Shown: positions 35,750-45,842, counted from the first letter of the stretch. The stretch is 64,000 nucleotides of DNA from Halobaculum limi (GCF_029490015.1 NZ_CP120468.1:372001-436000); one strand, 5' to 3'. Translations and numbers: made by a program. The notes: generated from the sequence alone by a model not told the origin.

Positions 35750-37786
35750 ATGGACCACATTCAGGCGAGCGACTTCCACGACCTTGCTAAGCCGAGCGAC
35801 CCCCGCGTCGCCCCGGACGGCGACCACGTCGCGTTCGTCCGAAGCGAACCCGACGAGGACGACGCCTACGAATCGACGGTGTACGTCGCGCCGACCGACG
35901 GCGACGACGACGCGCGACGACTGACGCTCGAAGAGGGGAGCGACGCAGAGCCCCGCTTCTCGCCGTCGGGTGACCGACTGGCGTTCACCTCCACGCGCGG
36001 GAAAGACGACGACACCCAGCAACTGTGGCTGCTCCCTCTCGACGGCGTCGGCGGCGAGGCCGAGCAAGTTACCGACGTGGTCGGCGGCGTCAACGCTATC
36101 ACCTGGAGCCCCGACGGCTCTCGGATCGCGTTCGCCCAGTCGGTCACCGCAGAGGACCAAGAGGAAGACCGTGACCTCGAAGTACCCGAGGAGTACGAAC
36201 CCGAAGACCCAGATCCGCGCGTCATCGACCGGACGGTGTACCGCACCGGGACGAAGTACTTCGACGGGAAGCGCTCGCAGGTGTACGTCCTCGACGTCGA
36301 GAGCGGCGACCTCACCCGCGTCACCGACGGTGACCACGACCACGCTGCGCCGACGTGGGGCGACGACGAGACGCTCTACTTCACGGCGAAGAAGGTGGGC
36401 GACGACCCGGACGACGACTATCGCTTCGACATCGTCGCCTACGACACCGACTCGGGCGACACCGAAGACATCCACCGCACCTCCGGGTGGGGTGCGTCGC
36501 TGGCGGTCACCGAAGACCACCGCATCGCGTACACCTACACCGACGAGGAGCAGGCGAGCATCCAACAGACGGAACTGCACGTGTACGACCGCGCGGCCGA
36601 CGAGACGTTCGACCTCACCGCGAGTCTCGACCGGACGCTCGGCTACGAGGCCGCGCCGCAGTGGGGCCCCGACGAGGAACGCGTCTTCTTCGCGACGCCC
36701 GACGAAGGCGCGACCAGCCTCTGGTCGGCACCGGGCGACGCCAGCACCGAACCGGAGCGCGAGTACCGCGGCGGATCCGTCAACGGCGCGCACGTCGCTG
36801 ACGACATCATCGCGGTGACGAAATCGGAGTGGGACCACCCCGGCGACCTGTTCGTCCTCGATGGCTCGGAGGAGCGCCGGCTCACCCGCCTGAACGAGGC
36901 GTACCTCGACTCGGTCGAGGTCCGAGAGCCGGAGCCGCTGGCGTTCGAGTCCGAACAGGGCCCCGTCGAAGGGTGGGTGCTCACGCCGCCGGAGTTCGAC
37001 GAAAACGAGACGTACCCGTTGGCGGTCGAAGTCCACGGTGGCCCGCACGCGATGTGGACGACCAGCGGGACGATGTGGCACGAGTTCCAGACGCTCGCCG
37101 CCCGCGGCTACGTCGTCTTCTGGTCGAACCCGCGCGGGTCGACCGGCTTCGGCGAGGAGTTCATGCAGGCCATCGAACGCAACTGGGGCGACGTGACGCT
37201 GACCGACGTGATGGCCGGCGTCGAGGAGGTCGCGAGCAGAGAGTACGTCGATGAGACGAACGCCTTCCTCACCGGTGGCTCATTCGGCGGCTACATGACC
37301 TCGTGGGCGGTCGGGCAGACCGACTACTTCCGCGGGGCCGTCTCCCAGCGCGGCGTCTACGACTTCACGGGCTTCTACGGGTCGACCGACGGCGCGTACA
37401 AACTCGTCGAGGGTGACTACGACACGACGCCGTGGGAGGAACCGGAGTTCCTCTGGGAGCACTCACCGGTCGCACACGCCGAGAACGTGGAGACGCCGAC
37501 GCTCGTGTTGCACTCGGATCGTGACTACCGGACGCCGGACAACACGGCGGAACTGTACCACCGCATCCTGCGCAAACACGGCGTGGACACGCGGCTGGTT
37601 CGATACCCGCGCGAGGGACACGAACTGTCGCGCTCGGGCGAACCCGCGCACATCGTCGACCGCATCGAGCGCATCGTGCGCTGGTTCGACGGCTACTCCG
37701 AGCACCACGACGCCGAACGAGCGCTCGACCGCCCGGACGACGACGGCCTGAGCGCGGGCGAAGACGACGAAGAAGACGAGGAGTAA
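35750..37786 (+). CDS. S9 family serine peptidase (acylaminoacyl-peptidase-like)
   Basis: A cytosolic oligopeptidase of 678 residues. Residues 1-420 form a beta-propeller with TolB/WD40-like blades (RFSPSGDRLAFTSTRG, ITWSPDGSRIAFAQS). The alpha/beta-hydrolase domain follows, with VHGGPHAMWTT (oxyanion), nucleophile S511 in LTGGSFGGYMTSW, acid D590 in HSDRDYRTPDN and H624 in REGHELSRSG. The acidic tail ends in EDDEEDEE. The ATG of MDHIQASDFHDL is chosen because upstream in-frame codons overlap the previous gene's end. Confidence 0.93.
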   Translation: MDHIQASDFHDLAKPSDPRVAPDGDHVAFVRSEPDEDDAYESTVYVAPTDGDDDARRLTLEEGSDAEPRFSPSGDRLAFTSTRGKDDDTQQLWLLPLDGVGGEAEQVTDVVGGVNAITWSPDGSRIAFAQSVTAEDQEEDRDLEVPEEYEPEDPDPRVIDRTVYRTGTKYFDGKRSQVYVLDVESGDLTRVTDGDHDHAAPTWGDDETLYFTAKKVGDDPDDDYRFDIVAYDTDSGDTEDIHRTSGWGASLAVTEDHRIAYTYTDEEQASIQQTELHVYDRAADETFDLTASLDRTLGYEAAPQWGPDEERVFFATPDEGATSLWSAPGDASTEPEREYRGGSVNGAHVADDIIAVTKSEWDHPGDLFVLDGSEERRLTRLNEAYLDSVEVREPEPLAFESEQGPVEGWVLTPPEFDENETYPLAVEVHGGPHAMWTTSGTMWHEFQTLAARGYVVFWSNPRGSTGFGEEFMQAIERNWGDVTLTDVMAGVEEVASREYVDETNAFLTGGSFGGYMTSWAVGQTDYFRGAVSQRGVYDFTGFYGSTDGAYKLVEGDYDTTPWEEPEFLWEHSPVAHAENVETPTLVLHSDRDYRTPDNTAELYHRILRKHGVDTRLVRYPREGHELSRSGEPAHIVDRIERIVRWFDGYSEHHDAERALDRPDDDGLSAGEDDEEDEE

Positions 37787-37827
37787 CCGCCGAGCGGCTT
37801 TTCCACCGGCGCTTTGTAGAATAGGGT

Positions 37828-38007
37828 ATGAGTGACGAGTCCGCCGACTGTGCGTACTGTGGCTGTGACGTGACCGTCCACGACCCAGTGTACGTCCGCG
37901 AGGGCGACGCGCGCGACGAGACGCCGTTCTGCAACTACGGCTGTCTAGCCGCTCACGTCGAGGAGGAAGGGCTCGCAGTCGGGACGACGTGTTCGGTCGA
38001 CCTGTGA
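37828..38007 (+). CDS. Small zinc-ribbon-like protein, 59 residues
   Basis: A 59-residue protein with cysteines in zinc-binding spacing: CAYCGCDVTVHDPVYV and FCNYGCLAAHVEEEGLAVGTTC. The YxNYxCLxxH segment resembles TRASH/MYM-type treble-clef fingers found in many tiny haloarchaeal proteins. It follows the peptidase gene by 41 bases on the same strand. Its function is unknown. Confidence 0.72.
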   Translation: MSDESADCAYCGCDVTVHDPVYVREGDARDETPFCNYGCLAAHVEEEGLAVGTTCSVDL

Positions 38008-38010
38008 ACG

Positions 38011-38214
38011 TCAGTCGACGATGATGTCGTTCTCGTCGTCGACCTGAACGCCCGACGACGACTGCATCTCTCGTTCGTACCGCTCGATCCAGTCGGCGAA
38101 ACAGCCGGGACAGAGTCGTTGCTCGTCGACGGTCGAACGGTCCACGGACAGTTTAACCGTCCGCGAGAGCGCGTCCTCCACCGACGACCCGCACGCGTCA
38201 CAGGAGTCAGCCAT
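38011..38214 (-). CDS. Small zinc-ribbon protein, 67 residues
   Basis: A 67-residue protein with a four-cysteine ribbon: DSCDACGSSVEDALSR and LCPGCFADWIERYERE (CxxC, CxxC). The tail is acidic (DDENDIIVD). It is convergent with the previous 59-residue gene (3 bases between stops). The start MADSCDACG is preferred to a longer frame of low-quality sequence. Proteins of this kind are common in haloarchaea; none has a clear role. Confidence 0.7.
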   Translation of the reverse strand: MADSCDACGSSVEDALSRTVKLSVDRSTVDEQRLCPGCFADWIERYEREMQSSSGVQVDDENDIIVD

Positions 38215-38323
38215 ACCCACGGCTGGGCGAGCCAACGGTTTAGTCGTTGCTTCGACGGTGGGGACGGCGCGGACAGCGGAGACGGCGGAGCGATGGCGAA
38301 CAGGCGGCGACGCGATACCGTAC

Positions 38324-38342
38324 CGGGTGTGCCGCACACCCG
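38324..38342 (-). terminator. Perfect 8-bp hairpin after the epimerase gene
   Basis: CGGGTGTG, CCG, CACACCCG: an 8-bp stem with a 3-base loop, 73 bases past the epimerase stop and 110 bases before the next gene on that strand. No U tract follows, so it may instead stabilise a 3' end or act as a binding site. Confidence 0.35.
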
Positions 38343-38414
38343 CGACCCCGGCACGGCCGTACTCAGGTCACGGGAGGAGTGCCCCCGGCTTCGCTGATGA
38401 ACGTTCGCAGCGAG

Positions 38415-39299
38415 TCAGTGCCAGAGCGTCGGGCCCTCGACCGACTCCTCGCTCGCCGTGCGCCACTCGTGGGTGGGCGTCCAGTCGAACAGGGCCGCGG
38501 CCTTCGTCGTCGACAACGCGGACTCCTCGCCGTCGAGGTCGCAGTCGGCGGGCAGTTCACCGAAGTGTTCCTCGACAGCCTCGGCGGTCGGGCGGTCGAG
38601 GTAGTTGTCGGCGGCGGCGGCGTGGACCGCCTCGTGGCCCTCGGGCGGAGCCTCGACCGCGCGAGCGACGAGACCGGCCACGTCGCGCACGTCGACGTAC
38701 GACCAGCAGTTGCCCGCGCCGTCTGCCGGCGAGTCGAGGCCGAGACAGGCGTACTCGCCGGGGTACTGGATCCACGAGGGTCGGACCGACGTGACAGAGA
38801 CGCCGTGGCGTCGGTGGACCATCTCGGCAACCTCCTCCGCGACGACCTTCCCGGTGCCGTAGGGGTCCTCGGGTCGCATCGGGTGGTCCTCGGTGATCGG
38901 GAGTTCATCGGGGAGCGGCGTCTTCTCGGCGAACGCGAGGCCGTAGGCGCTCTCGCTGGAGGCCTGCACCACGGTCGCGTCGGCGCGACCGGCGGCGACG
39001 AGGACGTTGTACGCGCCGGCGACGTTGTCGTGGAACACCTTGCTCCCGGCGTGACGGGTCGGCGACGGATACGACCCCCAGTGGACGACAGCGTCGGGGT
39101 CGATACTGCCGATCAGATCGAACGTCTCACCCGCGTCGGTCAGGTCGACTGCGCGGAAGTCGACGCCGGCGGCGGGGTCAACTTCGTAGCCAGGGTGGTC
39201 CAGATCACAGCAGACCACGTCGTACTCGGGGGCGAGGCGGTCGACGATCCAGCGACCAGAGCGGCCGAGGCCGCCGGTGACGAGAACAGTGTCGCTCAC
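38415..39299 (-). CDS. NAD-dependent epimerase/dehydratase (extended SDR)
   Basis: A 294-residue Rossmann-fold enzyme: dinucleotide motif VLVTGGLGRSGRWIVDRL, acid residue CCDLDHPGYEV, VVHWGSYPSP, active-site Ser-Tyr-Lys region VVQASSESAYGLAF...DPYGTGKVVAEE (Y-x-x-x-K as YGTGK). Sugar-nucleotide epimerases and dehydratases share this outline; the substrate is not evident. It lies 75 bases downstream of mdh on the same strand. Confidence 0.85.
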   Translation of the reverse strand: MSDTVLVTGGLGRSGRWIVDRLAPEYDVVCCDLDHPGYEVDPAAGVDFRAVDLTDAGETFDLIGSIDPDAVVHWGSYPSPTRHAGSKVFHDNVAGAYNVLVAAGRADATVVQASSESAYGLAFAEKTPLPDELPITEDHPMRPEDPYGTGKVVAEEVAEMVHRRHGVSVTSVRPSWIQYPGEYACLGLDSPADGAGNCWSYVDVRDVAGLVARAVEAPPEGHEAVHAAAADNYLDRPTAEAVEEHFGELPADCDLDGEESALSTTKAAALFDWTPTHEWRTASEESVEGPTLWH

Positions 39300-39374
39300 G
39301 GTGGTCAGTCGGACCGCGGTGACAAAAACGGGAGGGAGGTGTGTCGGCCGTGCGGGACCGGGCCGTCGAACGAC

Positions 39375-40289
39375 TTACGAGATCTTGTCGTACTGGTCGG
39401 CGAGTTTCTCGGCCGCGTCGTCCATCAGGTCGGCCTCGTAGTCGTCGAGGTCCCACTCGACGACCTCTTCGACGCCGTCGGAGCCGAGTTTGACTGGGAC
39501 GCCGAAGGCGGTGTCCTCGTGACCGAACTCACCTTCGAGCGCGATCGAGCCGGGGAGCACCTCGCCGGTGTCGCGGACGACGGCCTCGACCATATGGGCG
39601 ACGCCCGTGGCGGGGCCCCACTCGGTCGCGCCCTTGCGCGAGATGACGTCCATCGCAGACTCCTGCAGGTCGCCGAGGATCTCCTCTTTCTCGTCGGCGG
39701 TGAACTCGGGGTCAGCGCCGTCGACACGGACCTTCGAGAAGACGGGCACCTGCGCGTCGCCGTGTTCGCCGAGGATCGTTGCCTCGACGTTCTGGACGGG
39801 TGCGTCGAAGCGCTCGGAGAGCACGTAGCGGAAGCGGGCGGAGTCGAGACGGCCGCCGAAGCCGATCACCTTCTCGCGGGCACGCTCGCCGCTCTCGTAC
39901 AGGTGGCGGTTGAGCAGGTCGACCGGGTTCGACGTGGTGATCGACACGAAGTCGTCGTTGTACTCGCGCAGCGACTCGCCGATGTCCTCCATAATCGGCG
40001 CGTTGTCGCCGGCCAGGTCGATCCGCGTTTGTCCCTCCTTCCGGGGGATGCCCGCGGTGATGACGACGACGTCGGAGCCCTCGGTGGCCTCGTAGCCGCC
40101 CTGTCGGACACGCGTGTTGGAGTCGTACGCGATGCCGTGATTGGTGTCGGCCGCCTGGCCGATGGTCGTCTCTTCCATGTCCGGGATGTCGACGAACACG
40201 AGTTCGTCTGCGATGTCCCGGAGCGCGATGTTGTAGCCGGCCGCGGCTCCGACGGTTCCCGCCGCGCCGATCACGCTGACTTTCGTCAT
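39375..40289 (-). CDS. mdh: Malate dehydrogenase (LDH-like family)
   Basis: Interconverts malate and oxaloacetate with NAD. The 304 residues have the N-terminal motif [20 protein letters not shown], the acid at the end of strand two ([10 protein letters not shown]), the substrate loop [18 protein letters not shown] (arginines expected for malate rather than lactate), [13 protein letters not shown] and the catalytic His in [13 protein letters not shown]. It belongs to the LDH-like MalDH group found in haloarchaea. A minus-strand TATA-like GTTTAC (40318-40323) lies about 30 bases before the ATG. Confidence 0.95.
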   Translation of the reverse strand: MTKVSVIGAAGTVGAAAGYNIALRDIADELVFVDIPDMEETTIGQAADTNHGIAYDSNTRVRQGGYEATEGSDVVVITAGIPRKEGQTRIDLAGDNAPIMEDIGESLREYNDDFVSITTSNPVDLLNRHLYESGERAREKVIGFGGRLDSARFRYVLSERFDAPVQNVEATILGEHGDAQVPVFSKVRVDGADPEFTADEKEEILGDLQESAMDVISRKGATEWGPATGVAHMVEAVVRDTGEVLPGSIALEGEFGHEDTAFGVPVKLGSDGVEEVVEWDLDDYEADLMDDAAEKLADQYDKIS

Positions 40290-40317
40290 ACCACGTAAAC
40301 CGCCGGCCGAATCGCCG

Positions 40318-40323
40318 GTAAAC
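40318..40323 (-). promoter_or_regulatory. TATA-like box of mdh
   Basis: CGTTTACC on the minus strand, about 30 bases before the mdh ATG. Confidence 0.45.
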
Positions 40324-40426
40324 GTTTCGAATGGCGCGATTCCGGGTGCCGAACGACGAACCGCGGTTCGACTATCGTCGAACGCTCGTGGCGGACTGTC
40401 CGTATTCGTGGCGCGAAAGCCAACGG

Positions 40427-40433
40427 GATTATG
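40427..40433 (+). promoter_or_regulatory. TATA-like box of upp
   Basis: GATTATG centred about 32 bases before the upp ATG, giving a very short or absent leader. Confidence 0.4.
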
Positions 40434-40461
40434 AGCGGTCGCGCGGCAACGTTCGACAACG

Positions 40462-41139
40462 ATGGCTATCGAGAACCGGGGCGACGCCCACCTCATCACG
40501 CACGCGCTGGCGAAAGACACCCTCTCGCGCCTGCGCGACGTCGAGACGGAGCAGGTCGCCTTCCGAAAAGGACTGGTCAAACTCGGTCGCATCTGCGGCT
40601 ACGAGATCATCGACGGCGCGATGGAGACGGAGTTCGTCTCCATCGAGACGCCGCTCGCGGAGACGACCGGCGAGCGCGTGAAGGGGCTCGACAACGTCGT
40701 GATCATCAACGTCCTTCGGGCGGCGACGCCGTTCGTCGAGGGGCTGTTGAAGGCGTTCCCACGCGCGAAGCAGGGCGTCATCTCCGCCGGTCGCAACGAG
40801 GAGGCGGGGATGGGCGACGACGGCACCTTCCCAATCCAGATCGACTACACGAAACTGCCCGACATCAGCGCCGACGACACCGTCATCGTCGCCGACCCGA
40901 TGCTCGCGACCGGGTCGACGATGTGTGCGGTGCTCGAACACGTCCTCGCGAACAACCCCCAACCGGAGGATCTGTTCGTTCTCTCTGCGGTGTCCGCGCC
41001 GGACGGTCTCACACGCGTCGCCGAGGAGGCACCCGAAGCCGACCTCCTCACCGTCGCTATCGACGACGAACTGAACGAGGAGGGATTCATCGTCCCCGGT
41101 CTCGGTGACGCTGGCGACCGCGCGTTCCGGACGAAGTAG
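40462..41139 (+). CDS. upp: Uracil phosphoribosyltransferase
   Basis: Salvages uracil to UMP using PRPP. The 225 residues carry [15 protein letters not shown], the PRPP loop [20 protein letters not shown] and the uracil-binding C-terminal region [23 protein letters not shown]. The length fits the family. It is divergent from mdh. The stop is followed by TTCGCGAA (41150-41157) and TTTT (41161-41164), a possible weak terminator. Confidence 0.94.
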   Translation: MAIENRGDAHLITHALAKDTLSRLRDVETEQVAFRKGLVKLGRICGYEIIDGAMETEFVSIETPLAETTGERVKGLDNVVIINVLRAATPFVEGLLKAFPRAKQGVISAGRNEEAGMGDDGTFPIQIDYTKLPDISADDTVIVADPMLATGSTMCAVLEHVLANNPQPEDLFVLSAVSAPDGLTRVAEEAPEADLLTVAIDDELNEEGFIVPGLGDAGDRAFRTK

Positions 41140-41282
41140 CCGACGAGCGTTCGCGAATCCTTTTGTCCGAAGCCGGGACCACCGCCGCCGTGACGTAGCG
41201 ACGGCCGTCGGGGGCCACGGCGGGTGTGCGGTCTCCCCTCGACGAAACCGACCGGCCGCGACCGCCTGTCAGCCCTGTACTC

Positions 41283-43016
41283 TCACAGTCGCTCGTGGAG
41301 CGCACGCGCCGTCTGCTCACCGACACCAGGGATGTCGAGCAGGTCCGCCTCGCTGGCCGCCCGGACGTTCTCGACGGAGCCGAAGCGCCGGAGGAGTCGC
41401 CGCCGCGTCTCGGGACCGATTCCCGGCACGTCGTCGAGGACGGTCGAGACGTCGTCGCGGAGCGTCTGGTGGTACTGCACCGCGAAGCGGTGCGCCTCGT
41501 CGCGCACGCGCTGAAGCACGTGGAGATGGGGTGCGTCGTCGCCCCACCGGTGCACGCCGTCCGGTGTGACCACCAGTTCCTCCTCCTTCGCGAGTGCCAC
41601 CGCCGGAACGCCCCAGCCGACCTCACGAAGCGCGTCACGAGCGGCACCGAGTTGGCCGTCGCCGCCGTCGATGAGCAACAGGTCCGGGTCGGGGCGGTCA
41701 TCGCGCCCCTCGACGGCGCGTTCCGCCCGCCACCGAACCAACTCGCGCATATTCGCGTAGTCGTCGTTGCGGTCCGTGAGTTTCTTCCGGCGGTAGTCCG
41801 CCTTCTCGGCGCTCCCGTCGACGAAACACACGTCCGAACCGACGACCTGCTTGCCCTGCGCGTGGCTCACGTCGAATCCCTCGATGCGTTCGGGACGGTC
41901 GATACCGAGTGCGTCCGCCAGCGCCGCGAGTTCGTCCGTCCGGGTCGGGGCGCTGCGGGCGTTCTTCAGCGCGAGTTCGACCAGTTTCGCCTCCCGACCG
42001 GCACCGGGCACGCGGACGGCGACGCCCTCGGCTTCCAGCCACGCGAGGACGTCGTCGTCGGCCGGGCGCTCCGAGAGGAGGACCGCATCCGGCAACTCGC
42101 GTTCGGCGTAGTACTGGACGAGGAACGCGGCCAGCACCGCTGCGACGCGGTCTTCGCCCTCGGGCGCGTCCAGCGAGTGCCGCGAGCGGTCGACGAGTTG
42201 CCCACGCTCGCTGTGGAGACGGGCGACCACCGCCGAGTCGCCCTCGACGGCCGCACCGAGGACGTCGACCGCACGCTCGTCCGAGCGGTCGGAGACGGCC
42301 TCCTCGCCCGCGCCGTGGAACGACTCGACGACGTCGAGTCGGTCGCGGAGGTTCGCCGCTCGCTCGAACTCCTGAGCCTGTGCGGCCGCCTCCATCTCCC
42401 GGCGAAGGGGATCCGCGAGCGCCCCCGTCTCGCCTTCGAAAAACCGGATCGCGGATTCGACGTCATCGCGGTACGCCTCCGGCGCAATCTCGCCGGTACA
42501 CGGCGCCGTACACAGTCCCATTTCGTAGTCGAGACACGGACGGTCGCGGTCGGCAAACTTGTGGTCTGAACAGCCGCGGAGGCCGTACGTCTCACGGATC
42601 GCTTTGATCACCGTCTCGACGCGGCCCTTGTCGGTGAACGGCCCGAACACCGTCGCACCCTCGGCTGGGTCGCGCGTCACTTCGATCCGTGGGACCGAGT
42701 GGTCGGTGAGTTGAACCAGCGGGTAGGATTTGTCGTCTTTGAGGCGGACGTTGAACCGAGGGTTGAGCCGCTTGATCAGGTTCGCCTCCAGCAACAGCGC
42801 CTGCGTCTCGGTGTCGGTGACCGCGAAGTCGATAGCGTCGGCACGGGCGACCATCCGCGAGACGCGTGCAGAGCGCGGGTCGGCGTACGACGGAACGCGG
42901 TCCCGGAGGTCGACCGCTTTCCCGACGTAGAGGACGGTATCGCCTTCGAGGAACTGGTAGATACCTGGCTCCCGTGGGAGATCGACCGCCCGCTCGCGCA
43001 CCGCGCTCGCGTCCAT
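41283..43016 (-). CDS. uvrC: Excinuclease ABC subunit C
   Basis: Makes both cuts in bacterial-type nucleotide excision repair with UvrAB. The protein is 577 residues from [18 protein letters not shown]. It has a GIY-YIG nuclease domain (GIY at 18-20, LYVGKA at 29-34) and a UVR motif ([24 protein letters not shown]) for UvrB contact. A UvrC RNase H-like domain ([39 protein letters not shown]) is followed by tandem helix-hairpin-helix motifs ([37 protein letters not shown]). In-frame ATGs lie 18 and 22 codons upstream; the chosen one matches the family N-terminus. Confidence 0.94.
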   Translation of the reverse strand: MDASAVRERAVDLPREPGIYQFLEGDTVLYVGKAVDLRDRVPSYADPRSARVSRMVARADAIDFAVTDTETQALLLEANLIKRLNPRFNVRLKDDKSYPLVQLTDHSVPRIEVTRDPAEGATVFGPFTDKGRVETVIKAIRETYGLRGCSDHKFADRDRPCLDYEMGLCTAPCTGEIAPEAYRDDVESAIRFFEGETGALADPLRREMEAAAQAQEFERAANLRDRLDVVESFHGAGEEAVSDRSDERAVDVLGAAVEGDSAVVARLHSERGQLVDRSRHSLDAPEGEDRVAAVLAAFLVQYYAERELPDAVLLSERPADDDVLAWLEAEGVAVRVPGAGREAKLVELALKNARSAPTRTDELAALADALGIDRPERIEGFDVSHAQGKQVVGSDVCFVDGSAEKADYRRKKLTDRNDDYANMRELVRWRAERAVEGRDDRPDPDLLLIDGGDGQLGAARDALREVGWGVPAVALAKEEELVVTPDGVHRWGDDAPHLHVLQRVRDEAHRFAVQYHQTLRDDVSTVLDDVPGIGPETRRRLLRRFGSVENVRAASEADLLDIPGVGEQTARALHERL

Positions 43017-43192
43017 CGAACCGTACTGGGCGCTCCGCGCGTTTGAGGCTGACGCGTGGCCGTGGCTCATTCGGCCGTCCAACTGGGCCGCCGTGTAGGA
43101 ACGGTCGTCGTCCGGGCCGCCAGAGCAGACGCTGGCCGACGATTCGCGTCAACCGGGCGGGGATTATCAGATCCGAATATTGGTTGCAAAAA

Positions 43193-43198
43193 CTTAAT
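43193..43198 (+). promoter_or_regulatory. TATA-like box of the taxis transducer gene
   Basis: CTTAAT within GCAAAAACTTAATCGG, centred 28 bases before the ATG; the A-rich run before it fits a BRE. A leaderless transcript is expected. Confidence 0.55.
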
Positions 43199-43222
43199 CG
43201 GAACACCACAAGCCGGTTACCC

Positions 43223-45064
43223 ATGTCACTACTGGGGCGACTCCGCGCGTGGGTCACCGGAGAACGTGCTGATACCACCATTGCTGACGGCGGGGTCACC
43301 GTCCAGTCGAACGGCGACCCCGCGCCGGCCCCCGAGCAGTCGGCCGAGACCGCGGAGGAAGACGAACTGAACGTCGACGACGACCTGTTGCTCGACGGCA
43401 TCGGGTCGCCGGTGTTTATGATCGACGCTGACGGCGAAATCATCGCGTGGAACTCCGCCATTGAAGAGTTGACCGGTGCGTCCGCAGACGAGGCAATCGG
43501 GCACGAACACGCGAGCGAGATGTTCTACCCCGACGGTCGGCGGGCGCAGACGCTCGCGGACAAGGTGCTCCAGTACCCGAACGCCGTCCACGAGGAGTTC
43601 GGCGTGACGTTGGAAGACGAGTCGAGTTGGCTCTACTCCGATACGAGCGTCATGACGGACCAGTACGGCGACGACCGCGATATCTACTTCACGGCGATGC
43701 CGCTGTACCAAGAGGGCGAACTGGTCGCCGTCGTCGAGACCGTTCAGGACCGCAGCGAACAGGTCCGCCGACAGGAAGCCGTCGAGAGCCTCGTGGACGA
43801 ACTCGGCTCGACGATGGGTGCACTGATGGGCGGCGACCTCTCGGCACGTGCGGAGTTCACCGACGAGGACGACTGTATCGACGACCGCCTGCTGTCGGTC
43901 GTCGACGACCTCAACGAGATGGCCGACGCGTTCCAAGAGACGGCCGCCGGCGTCGATGAAGGGACCGCCCGACTGGAAGGCTCCGTCGAGGAGGCCGTCG
44001 ACGCCGCCGAGGAGATTGCCGAGAACGTCGGCGAACAGAACGAACTGCTCACCGAGGGTGTCTCGGAGATGCAGACGTTCTCCGCGTCGATGGAGGAGGT
44101 CGCCGCGACCGCCGAAGAAGTCGACAGCGCGGCCGAACAGGCACGTGAGGCCGCGACCGAAGGACTCGACGCCAGCGAGGACGCTCGCGAGGCGACCGAG
44201 GAGGTCACCGAAATTGGCGAGGAACTCGTCGATTCGGTCACGAACCTCGGCGGCCGGATGGACGACATCGAGGCAGTCGTCGAGGTCATCTCCGACGTCG
44301 CAGAGCAGACGAACCTGCTGGCGCTCAACGCCAACATCGAGGCCGCCCGCGCGGGCAAAGACGGCGACGGCTTCGCCGTCGTCGCAGAGGAGGTGAAGAC
44401 GCTCGCAGACGAGACTCGCCAGCACACCGAAGAGATCACGAGCAACATCGAAGAACTCCAGAATCAGACCGACTCGACGGTCGTCGCCGCCGAAGAGAGT
44501 CACGAACAGATCGACCACGCCGCCGACCAGATCGACGACGTGCTTGAGGCGTTCGAGGACATCGCCGCCTCCATCGACCAGGCGGCAGACGGCATCACCG
44601 AAGTCTCGCGTGCGACCGACGACCAGGCGGCGACCGTCGAGCAACTCACTGCGACCATCGAGGAGGTTCGCGAACGCTCCGAGGAGACCGAGACGGCCGC
44701 CGACCGCATCGTCGCTGCGACCGACGACCAAAGCGAGGCAATCACCGACCTCTCCGTCCGCGTGGCCGACCTCCGCGGTGAGAACGCCGAGAGCGCCGGC
44801 TTCCGCACCGACGGCGGTCGGTCGATGGCTCCGACGGACGACACCGAATTCCGGACCGATGGCGGCATCACTATCGACGCTGATCCGACCGACGGCGACG
44901 ACGCCGACGACAGCGACGACGAGGGCGGTGTCACTATCGAACCCGCGGCGGAACCTGAAGTAGGAGCAGAAGCGGAAGCAGAATCGGTCGACGAGACGGC
45001 CACCGAAGACGCCGCCGACGACGAAGCAGGCGACGACTACGGTGGCTTCGAGTTCGGGAACTGA
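43223..45064 (+). CDS. Soluble PAS-domain taxis transducer (methyl-accepting protein)
   Basis: A 613-residue signal transducer without membrane segments, so it senses an internal signal. A short N-terminal helix ([17 protein letters not shown]) precedes an acidic linker. A PAS domain follows at about residues 58-175 ([53 protein letters not shown]), then a long coiled coil and the conserved signalling tip [31 protein letters not shown] near residue 360. The Gln/Glu-rich helices on either side are likely methylation sites for the CheR/CheB of this window. The tail is disordered, repeats FRTDGG twice and ends DYGGFEFGN. Confidence 0.93.
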   Translation: MSLLGRLRAWVTGERADTTIADGGVTVQSNGDPAPAPEQSAETAEEDELNVDDDLLLDGIGSPVFMIDADGEIIAWNSAIEELTGASADEAIGHEHASEMFYPDGRRAQTLADKVLQYPNAVHEEFGVTLEDESSWLYSDTSVMTDQYGDDRDIYFTAMPLYQEGELVAVVETVQDRSEQVRRQEAVESLVDELGSTMGALMGGDLSARAEFTDEDDCIDDRLLSVVDDLNEMADAFQETAAGVDEGTARLEGSVEEAVDAAEEIAENVGEQNELLTEGVSEMQTFSASMEEVAATAEEVDSAAEQAREAATEGLDASEDAREATEEVTEIGEELVDSVTNLGGRMDDIEAVVEVISDVAEQTNLLALNANIEAARAGKDGDGFAVVAEEVKTLADETRQHTEEITSNIEELQNQTDSTVVAAEESHEQIDHAADQIDDVLEAFEDIAASIDQAADGITEVSRATDDQAATVEQLTATIEEVRERSEETETAADRIVAATDDQSEAITDLSVRVADLRGENAESAGFRTDGGRSMAPTDDTEFRTDGGITIDADPTDGDDADDSDDEGGVTIEPAAEPEVGAEAEAESVDETATEDAADDEAGDDYGGFEFGN

Positions 45065-45116
45065 ACAGTCCCCAGCGACCCAGTAGCCTTTCTCTCCCCC
45101 GACCGAACGGCGGGGT

Positions 45117-45368
45117 ATGCGTCTTTGGCTCGTCGAACGCGAGTACGACACCAGACAGACCGTTACGCTCACCTACGCGACCGTCGACGGGGAGCGGTCG
45201 TACACCCGACAGGCGTCGATCGAACTCTTACAGCGAAACCCGGTCACCGCAGCCGTCGACCGCGACCGCGAGGACACCGCTGCCGTCGAGGACGCGTCGA
45301 CGCGCGAGCGATACGCCGCCGAAGCAGAACGGATGGCCGCCGACCACGACCCCGACGAGGAGGTGTGA
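45117..45368 (+). CDS. Small conserved haloarchaeal protein, 83 residues
   Basis: An 83-residue protein: an N-terminal beta stretch (MRLWLVEREYDTRQTVTLTYATVDGERSYTRQA) and a charged helix (STRERYAAEAERMAADHDPDEEV). It follows the transducer gene by 52 bases on the same strand. It has no known motif and I do not recognise its function. Confidence 0.6.
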   Translation: MRLWLVEREYDTRQTVTLTYATVDGERSYTRQASIELLQRNPVTAAVDRDREDTAAVEDASTRERYAAEAERMAADHDPDEEV

Positions 45369-45469
45369 AGCCGCGAGCGACGCCGCTGGTAGGGTGAACC
45401 GAACGGACAGAAGAGACCACGCGCGAGCGTGGATAGATCAGCATCGAGGGCGGCGAGCCCCCGAGCCGA

Positions 45470-45622
45470 TCAGCACCAGTTATCGAGCACCGGAGCGTCC
45501 CGCTCGCCGACCGAAATCCACGCGTCGTCTCGGCCGAGGTCGGCGATGACGAACTCCGCGGAACTCTCGTCGACCGACGCCATCACCTCACCGGGCTCGC
45601 ACCCCGTGTGCCTCGTTGTCAT
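45470..45622 (-). CDS. DUF7556-like small protein, 50 residues
   Basis: A 50-residue acidic protein: GEVMASVDESSAEFVIADLGRDDAWISVGERDAPVLDNWC. The SxxFVIADxxRDDAWIS core is, from memory, conserved in a small haloarchaeal family (DUF7556). A TATA-like TTTATC (minus, 45647-45652) is 28 bases before the ATG, and an 18-bp perfect palindrome sits just upstream of it, so the gene looks real and tightly regulated. Its role is unknown. Confidence 0.72.
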   Translation of the reverse strand: MTTRHTGCEPGEVMASVDESSAEFVIADLGRDDAWISVGERDAPVLDNWC

Positions 45623-45646
45623 ATGCGTACCTCTCACATACTCACT

Positions 45647-45672
45647 GATAAACACGTCGGATCGATCCGACG
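45647..45672 (-). promoter_or_regulatory. Promoter with 18-bp perfect palindrome over the BRE position
   Basis: On the minus strand CGTCGGATCGATCCGACG (45655-45672) is followed two bases later by the TATA-like TTTATC (45647-45652), 28 bases before the DUF7556-like start. A dimeric regulator bound to the palindrome would compete with TFB. No factor is known to me. Confidence 0.55.
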
Positions 45673-45807
45673 ACGTGATCGGAGTGCAGTGTAGCGGTTT
45701 AGAGAGCGATCGGAGCGGTACAGCGGTGCTCGCGGGTTCTGAGCGGCGACTGACGAGAACGGCGAAGGCGCTGGGCACGTCTCGTGGCAGTCGGCTCCAC
45801 ACCTTCG

Positions 45808-45814
45808 CATAATA
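45808..45814 (+). promoter_or_regulatory. TATA-like box of the CBS-glyS-dolichol kinase operon
   Basis: CATAATA centred 32 bases before the ATG of the CBS gene. Confidence 0.45.
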
Positions 45815-45842
45815 CAAGAGGCGTCGGGGCGCAAGACGGGAT

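Noticed and set aside
35555-37081. Minus-strand 508-codon frame opposite the S9 peptidase and IMPACT genes
   Set aside because: Antisense shadow of genes with catalytic motifs.
38247-40298. Very long open frame (683 codons) on the plus strand opposite the epimerase and mdh genes
   Set aside because: Antisense to two well-recognised enzymes. High-GC haloarchaeal genes leave long open antisense frames. No start signal, and composition rich in Arg/Val/Gly typical of shadows.
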